This document shows, one piece after another, positions 49,481 through 61,852 of a DNA stretch of 64,000 nt. A program made the translations under genes and the position numbers. The stretch spans positions 2,778,500 through 2,842,499 of the forward strand of contig VXAI01000068.1 of NCBI GenBank assembly GCA_013399305.1, given 5' to 3'. The first letter of the stretch is position 1, and each line of letters starts with the position of its first letter. A model generated the notes under the pieces. The model was not told where the DNA came from, did not search any database, and was given only the letters and a program-made list of their open reading frames with translations. This DNA comes from Rostratula benghalensis (lineage: Eukaryota > Chordata > Aves > Charadriiformes > Rostratulidae).

Positions 49481-52468
49481 GGGGGATTGATTCCAAGGCC
49501 CAGTGGTTAGGGGCACTTTGCAAATTCAGATTCTGAGTCTCTGTCATTTTTCTGTTTGCTTTTTCTCCTGCACAAACAAAGTATTTATTCACCTTCTGAG
49601 TCTCAGAGCAATAACGTAGTGTGGGAAACTTAGTTTGAATTTCTCTGCTCCAGAATATCTTGCAGAAGGTAGAGAAGGACTCGCTGGCATATGGCTCCGC
49701 CACTCTGATGGGACACAGAGTGTCCACCAAAAATTAAACACGTGATAAAAGTGTGCGTTCAAAGCTTGTCTTTTTCAGTAGGTTAAGTGATTGGTTGTTT
49801 TCTGGCTTTACATACAGTAAAGTGAAAGGAAAAGCTGGCCTACATTTCATGGTGCAGCATCAACCTCTTCTAAATGAAATCACTCTGGAGTGAAAGTTTC
49901 CAAGACAGGATGAAACGTGAAGGCAACACTTTCCTGTTTGTGAAAAAAAGGCGAGTAGAGAAACAATTAAATTAGTAACTTAGAAGCCGTCGTACCTATT
50001 AAATTTTGTCCTCATTAATGCCCTGGAAAGGAAAGTAATAATTTACTTGGAAAAAAGAAATGGGAAAAGTTAAAAATCTCCATGTGTCAAAGTTAAAAAT
50101 GCAAGATCTGTCTATAGATGCTGACAGGTTGTAGGGCTGCCCTGCGTGATCTAGACAGGAAAGGACAATGTCAGGGTTTGATACGACCATCGTCTTCCCA
50201 GTGGATCATGGAGAATAAAACTCACTGAAGCATTAACTTTTGAGTTTTGATTGTGTTCTTCATCAAAACCATAAAAATATTTTACCTCATTTGAATTGGG
50301 AAATTATTATTTACCACTGAAATTATATCTTGGTCCTGTATAGCTGAGATGTTGGCAAATAGATATAATTCAGTGCATTGTATGGGAATCTTTATTTCAT
50401 AACTGTATCCAGAAGCTATTCTATTCAGTGCCTTTCTGTGTCAGATGGAGAAGCAAAATCCTGTATCTAAAATCTTCTGAATGTGAGATTTCAAAATACA
50501 AATGAAAATCTTATTTCAAAATATGGGAGAAGTTCAGGTAGCACAGTTTCGTAGTAAAGCCATGAGCTGTGCATCGTAGCTGTCATGAGAGATGGGGTTT
50601 TTTTGTCTGGAAGTTGAATAAGTCAAACTAATGGAAAGGGAGAATGAAGGAAAAATTTTTGTTTAAGGAGAGTTCAGAATTTGCAGGGTTATTTAGCACA
50701 TTTGTGTTTTTCTTGGACTAAATGGGCTTTCCTCCAACTGTTGTTTTTTAGAACAAGCTTCTGCAATATCTAATAGTGATACTGAGACTTGAAATGTATC
50801 TTTCTTCCATCCACACAGTGACTACTTGTGTGCTTGGTTCCATCTGAAAAGGGCATAATTGAATCCTTGTTTGGCTCCTTTAATTATCTCATTGCAAAGT
50901 CCTTGGCTGGGAATTTTGCCACTTACAATACTAATATTCAAACTTAAGAGCATAAACTGTGCTTTCACGGAGCATTTTTGTTAAACCTTTTATCATTTGG
51001 TGGTTTTTCAAAAGCGAACATGAGAACTTCTCAATGAACATGTTTTAATTTTTTAAATCCTCGGAGAAGAGTTTGTTTTCTTGCAGGTTGGTTGTAGTTG
51101 CTAATTAACTTTGTTAATTAATCATGCTATAGGGATGAAACATGCTTGATTAAAAATAAATAAAACTGTATAGCAACAAAGTCATGCTACTGATTTTTCC
51201 TATTTAAAAGCAAAGATTAAAAAAACAAGATTAAATTTGAAGCTGCATGTCAAATGTTCTTTGCATTTGAAACATCTGAAAGGCTAAAGCAGCTAAAAGC
51301 TTATTATTTTTGCAGCTCAGTCATAGTAAAATGCTTATCCAATTGTACCACTGTGTTAAGAAACGGGGGCTGAGAATAGTCACTGAAAGATGTGTCTTAA
51401 TCAAAACCGCCTGAGATGATGGGTAGTAACCAGCGGGTTTATTTGGCAGTGCTTAGACATGAAGGTCCTTTTTCTCCCTTATCATTTATCTTGTATGAAA
51501 ACATCCAGCACTGCAGATTGATGTTAAATGCTGCTGGCTCGTAAGAGGATTTTGACGACGTTGCTCACCCCTTATAGCGGCGTATGCTTGTACAGAGGTG
51601 GTGGGAAACTGCTCCGTGCGGGCAATGGGCCAAGTGCATCACAAATGAAGCTCCCTGGAATGATCTCGGGGATGAGTGTGGTCCAGAGGCACGCTGAGCC
51701 TCTGCCGCAGTCCTGCCTAGATGAAGTTAACCATCCGTGGAGGTCTGGCTGCAAGCACACAGCTCCTTCACCTGGGCAGTGCAGGTGGGAGGGAGAAGAT
51801 GCTCTGGGACCTGTTGGAAGTGGGAGCACAGAGTTTGGTTGCCAAAGTTGACTGATTTTTAGACACTGCTGAAACAGATGGCTTTTCTGTATCCCCTGTT
51901 GCAGTTTGTTGTTTGGGGTTTTTTTTTTTCCTCATGCATGATAATCGAGTTTCTTTTTCATTTTCTGCTAATGTAAAGTGGCAGGAATATTGTGAACACA
52001 GTATAAGATTGCCAGTCTGTGCTGTTCTTTGATGGGAAAATCGTTAAGGAAGCTCTTCCTGAACCACTCTCACCCGGAGAGGGATGACCTGGCCTTGTGA
52101 GGAGGAGCCCTCTTTGTGGATGGAGATCGAATGGAATTTACTGTGATAAAATTGCAGAGGTCCAGAAATGTGGAACTGCTGGAGGTAACAGGGGGAGAGG
52201 AAAGTAGGAGGAATAACTAAATAAACTTCTGCAGACCACTGGCAGAAAGTGTATGGAGGAGTGGTTTGTGGGGTTTTTTTTGTTTGTTTATTTTTTTCCC
52301 CCTGTGTCTTTTCTCATAAAATATCTTTAGGCACTTGTTTTGCAATTAAAAAGTCAAAACCCCCTCAAAGGTTGTACTTGCTTTTTCCACTGAAACCTAT
52401 TAGGGCACTGAAGCGGTGCAAAAGCGCAAAGGGCTATTTCCAGCAGATCAACTACATCCTTAAAATAG

Positions 52469-52806
52469 GGAGACCTTATTAATGCTTGTAAGTATCTGAA
52501 GGGTGGGTTGAAGGAGGATGGAGCTGGACTCTTTTCAGTGATTCCCAGTGACTGGATGAGGAGCAATGGGCACAAGCTGGAACACAGGAAGTTCCATGAA
52601 AATATGAGGAGAAACTTCTTCAGGGTGAGGGTGACAGAGCAGTGGAAGAGGCTGCCCAGGGAGGGTGTGGAGTCCCCTTCCCTGGAGACCTTCAAGACCC
52701 TCCTGGATGCAGTCCTGAGTGATGTGCTCTGGGCAATCCTGCTAAAGCAGGGGAGTTGGACTGGATGATCTCTAGAGGTCCCTTCCAACTCTGACAATAC
52801 TGTGAT
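52469..52806 (+). mobile_element. CR1 3'-end fragment
   Basis: It begins at the end of the reverse-transcriptase region (AAGTATCTGAAGGGTGGGT), with one frame giving SNGHKLEHRKFHENMRRNFF and EQWKRLPREGVESPSLETF. It ends with AGGTCCCTTCCAACTCTGAC and ATACTGTGATTAA. It faces the inverted copy at 53429-53982. Confidence 0.94.
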
Positions 52807-53428
52807 TAACCAGATTGGTAATTTCCCTGTGATCTGAGCAAGGAAGAGGGAGGGCAATATGAGTCTGTTAGAAGCTCTTTTTAGGATACTTGCATTAAGG
52901 CTATCAAAGATGCACTAATGCCACTTCTCAATCGTCGGTGATTTTTCAGATGCACAAAAGATGATCTTGGTATCATGCTGGAGTAGCACAAACACAATTG
53001 CCACTGGGCTGTGGCTGTATCGTCCTTAGGTTTTGTCAAGATTCACTGGTTTCAACATTGCATGTGAATATTAGCAATGCCTGGTATTAATCTGATAATT
53101 GTGCTTGCAGGGTGCCACCAACCAGCTGCACAGGGAGTGTTGTGGGGGTGCAGCAAATACGTGGGGGCAGGTGACTGTTTGGGAGACCTAAATACCATGT
53201 CTTCTGCTCAAAAGGCAGAGGTAGGACTGGTTTGGTGACCCAAGAATATGGTGAGCTATGGCTGAGTGACACGAGTGCTGTCATTCCTACGGTAATCAGG
53301 TGCAGATCTTCCTTCCTCGGCAGAAATGGTTCCTGAGAAATGGTTTAAGTGGCTTCTTTTATTGCACGATCTGGAATAAAATATCCTAGAACACTGAGCT
53401 TTTCCATGCTGCATGAGAGTGAGACAGC

Positions 53429-53982
53429 CATAGAATCATAGAGTTGCTTTGGTTGGAAAGGACCTTCAAGATCATCAAGTCCAACAATTTAGGTAGCACT
53501 GCCAAGTTAACCACTAAACCATGTCCCTCAGCACTACATCTACATGTCCTTTAAATACCTCCCAGAGATGGTGATCACACTACTTCCCTGGGCAGCCTGT
53601 TCCAATGCTTGATAACCCTTTCAGTGAAGTAATTTTTTTCCTAATATCCATCCTAAACCACCCTTGGCCATTTCTTGTTGTTCTAGCATCTGTTTCTTGG
53701 GAGATCAACCCCCACTTTTCTACACCCTCCTTTCAGGTAGTTGTGGAGAGCTATAAGGTCTTCCCTCAGCCTCCTTTTCTCCAGCTGAAACAACCCCAGG
53801 TCCCTCAGCTACTCCTCATTAGACTTGTTCTCCAGATCCTCCACTGGCTTCATTGCCCTTCTCTGGACTGGCTCCAGAATCTCAATGTTTTTTCTTGTTG
53901 TGAGGGGCCCAAAACTGGACCCAGTACTTGAGGTGGGGCCTCACCAGCACTTAGCACAGCGGGACGATCACTTCCCTGGTCA
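53429..53982 (-). mobile_element. CR1 3' half, inverted
   Basis: It starts with the tail complement CATAGAATCATAGAG and GGTTGGAAAGGACCTTCAAG, passes through CCTGGGCAGCCTGTTCCAAT and CTTCTCTGGACTGGCTCCAG, and ends near GGTGGGGCCTCACCAGCAC and the following 30 bases. At about 550 bp it is the longest CR1 copy here. Coding frames are broken. Confidence 0.95.
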
Positions 53983-55184
53983 ATGGAGTGCCTACAAACC
54001 ATGGGTAGATCATCATCCAAAGGTCCTCTGTGAGCCCTGGCTGAGCACCCTTGAAGGTTTTGGGTGAGTTTCCAGCCCCTGCTTTTCTCTGCCACAAGAG
54101 TTGGCAGACACGTCCCTGTCATTTCAGGACTCTATACTTCACTGGAGTGCCCAGCAGGAAGGTTTTCTTTCCTGAACTCAAGGGAAAGCTGGATGGCATG
54201 GCCAGTGGATTCATTGCTGGAGCGCTTGGTGGGTGACACGAGGGCAGAGGCTGCCATCCTGCTGCCGTGGCTAAGGGGCCTGAGCTGTGGCACTGACATT
54301 TCCATTACACTAAGGAGTCACGGGGACAGAGATTCTGAATATCCCAGGGAAATGCCAGGATGCTGCACTTGGGATGGTTCAGGTCTTTCTTTCCAATTAG
54401 ACCAAGTACAATTTCTGGGGAAAATGCAAGTAAATGGAAAATTTCAAACTTGATAAGGGATATACTCTGGTTTAAAAACCCTTTTGCTGGATGGTTTAAA
54501 AGCTGATCATCTTTTGTAAATAACTTATACATGTGCAGTTTCATGTTTTGTTGTGTACTGATAAATTCTTCAAGAGCTGATGAACTCCTCTGAGGTTTCT
54601 GCAGGGTGCTTTTCTTTAAAAAATTGGTATTATTTAGAAATAACCTACTTGAAAAAGCGTCTTTCTTGAATCCTTTAAAAATTATGGTAGATTGCTTATG
54701 TCCCACTTGTTCTGTAAAGTGTTTTTCTTCTTTGCTGAGCTTCTAGAGCAAATTCTCCTATTCCAGTACCTCTCCTCCAGCGGTTGGTTCCTGCACCCCC
54801 TGCCACCGTCTGGGGTTTGCAGTTCAGGTACTTGGTACGTGCTACATTCTCCCAGTCCATACACTGTGAAAATCTCTTTCCTTTTCTAGGTATTCTAAAG
54901 CCCTACTTTCATTCCTTTCCTGCGACTTGTCAGGTGAAAGTGTGTTGTGATTGCCATATCCTTAATTAAATAAATTAATTGCTGCTTGAGTCAAGCCAAA
55001 CATTTGGGTAAGGATCTTACGTGAAAAAAAAAGTCTAATTTAAAAGAAAAAAAACCCTTCTAATAATTCAGTAATTACAAGATGCAGCACAGCATGTTTA
55101 GGAATAGAATAGATTTCTTTAATTTCACGTTTGTGCATGCATTTATTGATAACCTAACAGCCTTCCAACTTGGGCTAATGCAGC

Positions 55185-55660
55185 GCGGAACAGAGCTGAT
55201 GTGCAAGGCTGCAGGAAAATAAACAACACCCCCCGATTTGCACAGTCTGTATCCGTATCCCCGGCGTGAGGAGCTACTTTGTTGTTCGGGTGGAGCACGT
55301 GGATGCTTGGATGGCGTTGATTTACCGGCGGTTCTGTCAAACTGCCCCAAAATGAAACAATAACGCAGCCGCGAAGTATTGCAGAGGAGGATGGCGAAGG
55401 AGAGGGGTCTGCCGGGAGGGTTGCCCGAGCGATGTGCAGGAATGCCACCCCGATGGGGCAGGGGTCCGCCGGGGAGAAATGAAGTGCTATTCACACGCTT
55501 TTCTTTCCGCAGGGAGAAGCTGTCTGTGGCTCGGCTGCAGCGAGAAGTCGCGCTCAGTAAGAGCGAAGGAGCAATGGTAAGCTGCCGCAACGCCCCGCTT
55601 TGCTGCAGGCCGTAGGTGCGTTTTGCCTTGCTGAAGACGGTCACCGGAGCATTAAGGCCG
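55185..55660. promoter_or_regulatory. CpG-island-like stretch over the second exon
   Basis: By hand I count 36 CpG dinucleotides in about 476 bp, with GC content near 58%. That gives an observed/expected CpG ratio of roughly 0.9, well above the surrounding intron. The stretch begins about 330 bp before the 64-bp exon and ends about 85 bp after it, so the coding exon cannot explain it. It may be an alternative promoter, a hypomethylated enhancer or a GC-biased recombination spot; sequence alone does not decide. Confidence 0.55.
55513..55576 (+). CDS. NCKAP5: NCKAP5 coding exon (coiled coil, following exon)
   Basis: This 64-bp exon has one base completing the split Arg codon and then 21 codons reading EKLSVARLQREVALSKSEGAM, split here as EKLSVARLQREV and ALSKSEGAM. 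From memory, human NCKAP5 continues with almost the same sequence directly after the preceding exon's LWR, so the two exons are consecutive. The spacing of Leu, Val and Ala residues suits a coiled coil. The acceptor is a strong pyrimidine tract ending CCGCAG at 55512 and the donor is GTAAGC at 55577. The exon ends in phase 0. It lies in an unusually CpG-rich stretch. The next expected exon of the family (starting near EKLIHELEEER in mammals) was not found downstream in the window. Confidence 0.94.
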
Positions 55661-58600
55661 CCTTGGACCAAATGATGGGTTGCCAGTGATGTGTTCATAA
55701 ATCTCAGGAAGCTCCAGGTTCTATCTTGGCTTCCTTGGAAGAGGTGCGGGAGAGAAAAGCTGTTTCCTTTTCCGTGCTGACGGTGCTTACTGGAATTGGA
55801 AGCAAGGCAGGCATGGAAAGGCAATTTCAAGATCAAAATGCCTGTTAAATCTTAGCCAGCTGCAGAAACATAGAAGAATACAAGCACAGAAGCTTAAAAA
55901 AACCCCACCCAATCTGATAATTATTGTGTAATGCTCCTTATACCTTCAGTTTTCATGATTTATGAGATGAGGCTTGTGAGCAAAAGTTGAAATGGTAGGT
56001 TTTGGTTAACTGCAAATCTCAATTTATAGAGTGCCTTATCTCTTCAAAACAATTTTCCTTTTGAGCCAACATATGCTGAGTGTGCTTAATTACTTAATAT
56101 CTAAGGAACTCTTCCCATCTGTTAAGGAGTTTGTTTGTCCTTATCTTCAGATAAAATGTCCTAGACTTCCATGGGGTAAAGCAGACCCATTATAAAACCT
56201 TCAAACCCAAACCAGTCCCATTGAACATACTCATGCATACTCATGAAACTGCTACCGATTGGAGTGAGTTCCATAGCTGGCTGTGAGAGAATTTGGTCCA
56301 AACTTTGTTTGACTTAGTGGAGAGAAGCTGTAGAGGGTCTCTTGGGAGCAGATGCTCTGTTGGCTCTGTGATGCAGGGTCCTTAAAATCTCACCAGCCTT
56401 CAGAGAGGGCATTTTATAAATCATTGTTAGTGATTAATGCAATGAGGTGAGATTTGGAGGAACATTAGTGGCAGGTAAGAAAAACCTACTGTGAGCCTAT
56501 TGCTCTCACCATGGCTGCGGAGAAGAGCTGGTGGTGACCTGTGGGGGCCTCTGCTGGGACAGGGGCTTTTGGCAGGGCCTGAATGTCTGGTAGCGAAGGG
56601 AAGGAGATGAGTGGGGTTTGCTGAGGTGGGTATTGTTGTCTCGCCCCGAGCCACCGCTGCGTGCCCAGCTTGGCTGTGGGAGCCGCTGCCCTCTCCCATC
56701 CCAGCATCACCTGCCCTTGGGCCTGCAGCATGGTTGGCTTGGCCACCAGAAGACCTGGAGACAGTTTTAAGCAGCTGGGAAGACTGGCTGTTGCCTAATG
56801 GTTTGTGTGCATCGGGGTAGGAGTCCTGGAGGAACTGAAAACCAAACTTTTATCAGGTTAAGCTGTCATCTCTGTGACTGAGATAAAATTCCTGCTGCCT
56901 CCAGGAGGAATTCTGTCTGAGGAAGAATGATGAAGATCGGGCATTGGATTTGCAGTTGTGTTTTAGTTTTCAGTGCAAACAATTTTCAAAATCTGGAGTG
57001 CTGTTTACTTTATTTGAGATGTTTCCTTTAATTTTTTTAAACTAGCTTTCCCTTGGAGGCACAGAAATAATAAAATGCATTCAGTGTAAAATATAGTTAG
57101 TGGAATAATTCAAAACTTATGAAATCAGTAATATTGATTAACCTTCTGAACCTGGTAATACTTTTGGTATAGCCACTCGCCTTGTGGCTTTATCTCAGGA
57201 GGGTCAGACACTTTTTGTGCCTTTTACTGTGGCTGTTGGGATTAATCACACAGCCCTGCTAACCAGTGTGTAATTTTGTATAATTTGTTGAGAGGCTGAG
57301 TGTTGTAACCCATTAGGAGCTGATAGGTAGCTCTCTGGGGGTGCAATCTTCCCCCAAGGTAAATACTAGGTAGTTTTTCTTCTCTTTCCGGAGGGGTAAT
57401 TTCCACAATTATCCTGCAACTACAGCCGAGGACGAGTGTGCCCATAGAGACAATTGCTTTGAAGCTGTTGATGTATGGAAACTTCTTTGTGTCTCAGAGC
57501 TCAGAACCAGTGATTTTAATATGAAACACAGCAGTCATTAATTAACATTAATGAACTCGCTTGGCTGTGAGCAGTACAGGAGCAGTAAGGGTCCAGGAGA
57601 TGGAGTGTTTGAACACAGGGGAGGCCAGGGATGAAGTAGCTTGTGTGGGCTGCGCTCTCGGGGCATGTGGCAAGGAACCTGCAGCATGTACCAGTTTGGG
57701 GGCAAAAAGATTCACGGTGAAATTTAGGCAAGGGATCCCGAACGAGCAAGCAAGCAAGCCTTTGGCAAATGGCAAGGGTTTCTCCAGAGAAGTGCTGGCA
57801 GTCAGCAGCGTGCCCGCAGGGTACCGAATGGCATGTGCTGCTCATCTTGGTGTGATGGACGTCCCCTCGGAGATGGCACGGCCTCCTCTGGGGCTGGCGG
57901 TGAGGATGCTGGGCAGTGGTACCCGCCAGCCGCAGGGCGCCTGAGGGGCTTTGCCATGCTGTCACCGGCTGCGGCTCGGGATAAAAGGGATGGCACCCCC
58001 TGCAGCCTCCCTGCCAACACAGACTCTGACAGGCCACAGCTTTATTTAATCACTAATTAGCTAATCGCCTTTGCTTACTCCCCGTTTTCTTTTTTGTTTG
58101 CTGTGCTGGTTAGGTTGGTGCGAAGGTTTTTTGTGAACTAAGTCCTTCATCTGGGAAAGGCACATGCCACCTTTAATGGCACCTCCAGTGCCTCACTCGG
58201 TCTCCTGATCTTTCTTCCACCAGGCCTGCTGAGGGGAGGGAGCACGAGGGTCCATGCTGCCAGAGCGCTCCCCACATCCTGGGAGCCCTCCAAAACATCA
58301 CCCAAGCCTTTGCAGGGTGGCACCTCCTTTAATACTGCACTAGCCCTTCTAGCTTCTTTCAAAAAATACATTTTCTTTGGGTTTTGCAGTCATGGATAGG
58401 TCATGAGAGCAAGAGGTGCTCACATTATGTCAACCCACACCCAGTTTTAGGGTGAGCAGGGAGTATGTGACCTGTCCCCATGCTTGCTGGAGGGACTTAC
58501 AGTGCGGTGGGTTTGCCCTCTCCTTCCCGCTTTGGGAAGGATTTGGCACCTTTTTGATCAGAGAATGAGAAAGCTGTGGATACTCTCCCTTGTTGCCTTC

Positions 58601-59364
58601 CCAGCACGAATCAAGGGGAGAATATGCTATTTAGGATTCACTTCCCTCCTCGGGGGGGTCACCAGCCGTTGCCTTTTTGCATGTAGTCCTTGGAAGTGAT
58701 GGGTGGGAATGGCTCCTGGTGCTTGGATTCTCCAGGAGTCACAGGAACCACTGCAGTGAGGTGGCCACGTACCTAAAATCTCTAATGACAAGCAAATACG
58801 AAGTACATGCTGGAGAAGCTATTTATACTGTGATAGCTTCACTCCAAAATATCTTTGCACCTTTGTATAAATAACATATGGTGGCCGGTAACGAAATGCA
58901 TCACTTGAATTAGGAGAACTGAGTAAATTCAGACTGACAATTCAGAAATTGATTCAGAGACCTGACAATTGCTCAAGTTTCTTTATTTTATGAGCCACCA
59001 TCAGTAAATATTGATTACTCATTATCAAAATGCACAATTAACTGCCAATCCACCTACTGAAAGTTTCAGCAACACTGAGCCTAGATGCCTGGGAGGCTCT
59101 TCCTGTTGCTTATGGTCTTTAATTTCTTAATGTGCATGTTCACAGTTTTCTCAGTCATGTTTCTTCTGACTCATCAAGGATGTTTCACCTCTTTGTGAAG
59201 GAAAAAATGATTGCTTCATATGTGTGCAGTTCTTGCAGTGTTTGATGGAGACTGCAGGTGTCTGTGGTGACAGATTCTGTTATTAAATTCAGCAGCTTTC
59301 AAAATAGATCACAAGTTTATTTCAAAACATAGTCAAGACTGAAAATTGCTTCAGTCATCAGAGT

Positions 59365-59410
59365 CTTTTTTTCGTGGGTTTTTTTGTTTGTTTGTTTGGT
59401 TGTTTTTTTT
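59365..59410 (+). repeat. T/G-rich low-complexity tract (TTTG)n
   Basis: T runs with GTTTGTTTGTTTGG. No coding or structural signal was seen. Confidence 0.85.
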
Positions 59411-61814
59411 AAATACAAACCCTAACTTTAAGCTCATGACTTTGGACCTTTAGAACAGAAAATGAGACCAAGTGTTCATTTTTGTAAATTGTTCTTAACA
59501 GTAAACTTTGCAGGTTAGGAAAAATTAGGAGAACAACACTGCCACAGTTACACAGGAGAGTTTTTGTGGCAGAGTACGAGTTATGTTAGCAGAAATGTAG
59601 CTGAAAAATCTAAAATTAAGCAAAAGTATATACAGTTGTTATCATTAATTTAATAATTGCTCAGAATAAAAGTGTCTTTATTTATTTATTGTTGTCCAGG
59701 TTTTCTCAGTTTGTACTGCTGCATCCAAGTCCTTCAATTCTACTCTCTACTCCATTAGCTCAGTGGCCTGTAACCTACTCCAAAGAAATTGTACCGCTCT
59801 GGCAATTTAGCTGGGAAGGTTAAAGTGAGATGATACTGCCTTTTATATCTACATGGGTTTCACTTAGGGTGGGCCCTGGGCTCTGATTTACCATGAGTCC
59901 TGCTGCTACCTTAAGTGATGCAAAGTGATTATCATGGGCTCTTCCCGGTACCCGTCTATTCCACACCTGCACCCTTTTGTTAAAAACTCACCATGTTAAG
60001 TGAATGTGAGGTCCCCAGTGAATAGATTTCCACCCTCTGGTAATCCTTCTGCATTAGATTGATTTATGAATGTATCAGGTTCTTTGTTAGCATGTAAACC
60101 ACTAATTAATTTAAAGCTCTCTGTGGAAAAATTAAAGCCCTGGTTAAGGCTTTCAACAGGCTCAGATGGTGCTAATAATGGAAAAACAACTTATATTAAT
60201 GAGTTTTGATGCGATCAGCACAATTCTTGCTTTACAAACAGTTTTTGCTGTGAAACAGTGGAGACTGCAAGTTTTTTAAATAAGGAGTGGAAGAAGTATA
60301 AAGGAAAGGCAAAAAAAAAAATCGCACTGTCAGTAAGATGTGGCATTATTACTAGGAACAGAGTCACTTCTGCTTGGTACAACTTTCTTAAATGCGATGT
60401 GTTTAGATGTATGTAACAGCCTCTTAGGAAACCATGGGAGGTGCAAACTGCTCTTTTTTTCCAGACTGAAGCTGAACTTTCAAAGTAATCAGCTTTGAAG
60501 AGATCTCTGCTTCTTCTCCTCATCATGTGCTGCCAAACTGGAGCGTTCACATGGAGACGGGTGTGTTGAAGTGCAGAAAAGGTCTTGATTGAAATCATAT
60601 TAAAAAGGGTAAAAAGTCTCACCATAGTCTCTGCTTTTTTTCCAAACTCCAGGGTGTTTTGTATGTAATTTCAGTTGTTTGCTCTCTTGCTCAAATTTAG
60701 ACTTTTAATGTGGGTGCTGGTTTTTTGGTGAGAAAAAACGAGATCAGACCCTGGCTTGACGATGCTTTGTTGAGCTGAGTGAAATGAAAGAAAGCCTAAT
60801 CTCCACCGTTTTTTTGTAGGAAACTGAAAATGCGCAGTTACAGTGGCAGCCCGTGATTGTAGAAAATTGTGTTTTTTCTGCACATCTCCTGAGAGCTGCC
60901 TTTACCTCTGGCCAAGAGATTCTGTCTCAGACCACCATCCTGGCTCTGCGGTCAGCACCGCGGCTGGTATTAACGCTGCCCCGTTCATCAGCCAGCGGGA
61001 CGCCCGCCGAAAAAGAGCATGGTCAGCATTTTCAGAGGCCCAGCTCCTAACATCTGCATTATGTACCAGGTTTTTGGGGAGGAGAGGGAAATCCTGAGGT
61101 TGCTTTTGAGCTGGGGGGGGGGTCTTACAGATGGCAGCACAATGTACTGCCATGAGCGCCAAGGCACTTTCTGTCACCGGCGTGATGAATCTCTGCAGTC
61201 GCCTCCAGCAGCTGGGAAGGCTGTTGTTGCAGAAGCACCCGGGTCATTCAAAAAGAGATGATATTTAGTAATAAATGAAGTGTTAAAGATGCGATACAAA
61301 AGGGTAAACTGTCTTTGCCAACTTCTGGGGCCTTAGGTCTATGAAAACATCTATCCAAGCTTTGCTTAGGAAGTAGCAAAGAGAGAGAGGCAAACTTGCT
61401 GTTTTAAAATATGTGTTTGAATATTAAACATCCTAAACCGGAAAAAAAGCAGCCTGACCCTTGTGCTGTCTCCTCTGAAGCTGTGCATTTACATGCAGCT
61501 AGTCATGCTGTCTCCCTCCTTTTTCTTAGGAACTTCATCATATGGCCCTCACGGAAACTCGGTGACATTAGTAGTAGTTAGCATCAGTAATGATTATTGA
61601 AATCCTTTACAAGCCTAGTTTAATGCTTCTGAACCTCATTAATTGTTCATACTTCATTAGGCCAAATGTCCTCATTCAAAACTTTGAGGTTTTAATGTTA
61701 GTGGTGGTTTTAAAAGAGAAGATTCTTATTTTTTTAGTTCTTCTTGTGTCCTGAGCCTTTTTTGGTTTTGTTTGTTTTGAAAATATTTGGTTTGCAAATA
61801 TTTTCAGGTTTGGT

Positions 61815-61852
61815 GGGGGTTTTTTTGTTTGTTTATTTGTTTCTTGTTTTAA
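61815..61852 (+). repeat. T/G-rich low-complexity tract
   Basis: GGGGGTTTTTTTGTTTG followed by TTTATTTGTTTC, a purine-poor run. Confidence 0.8.

Larger units (their letters stand above)
15263..55512 (+). other. NCKAP5: 40-kb NCKAP5 intron
   Basis: The two consecutive coding exons define this intron of 40,250 bp, with GC at the donor and AG at the acceptor. Named features inside it are listed separately. The remaining stretches (about 19.5-23.3, 23.4-26.4, 27-28.4, 29.9-38.2, 39-42.9, 43-45.2, 46-48.9, 49.5-52.4 and 54-55.1 kb) are AT-rich, contain only short chance reading frames and mononucleotide runs, and show nothing else I recognise. Confidence 0.85.

Noticed and set aside
52354..52857. 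167-residue minus-strand frame
   Set aside because: It is mostly the antisense reading of a plus-strand CR1 copy.
55075..55836. 253-residue frame on the minus strand over the second exon
   Set aside because: It lies antisense to a confirmed coding exon in a CpG-rich stretch where stops are rare, with no recognisable domain or promoter.
57516..58037. 173-residue minus-strand frame and overlapping plus-strand frames
   Set aside because: This is a GC-rich intron patch. Frames on both strands overlap and none resembles a protein family.
58108..58136. TTAGGTTGGTGCGAAGG, resembling a mariner terminal repeat
   Set aside because: Only about 17 bases match and no partner repeat in inverted orientation or transposase remnant was found.
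61528..61565. Possible short exon after TTTCTTAG
   Set aside because: The peptide (ELHHMALTET) does not match the next NCKAP5 exon, and the would-be donor is GTGACA, which is poor.
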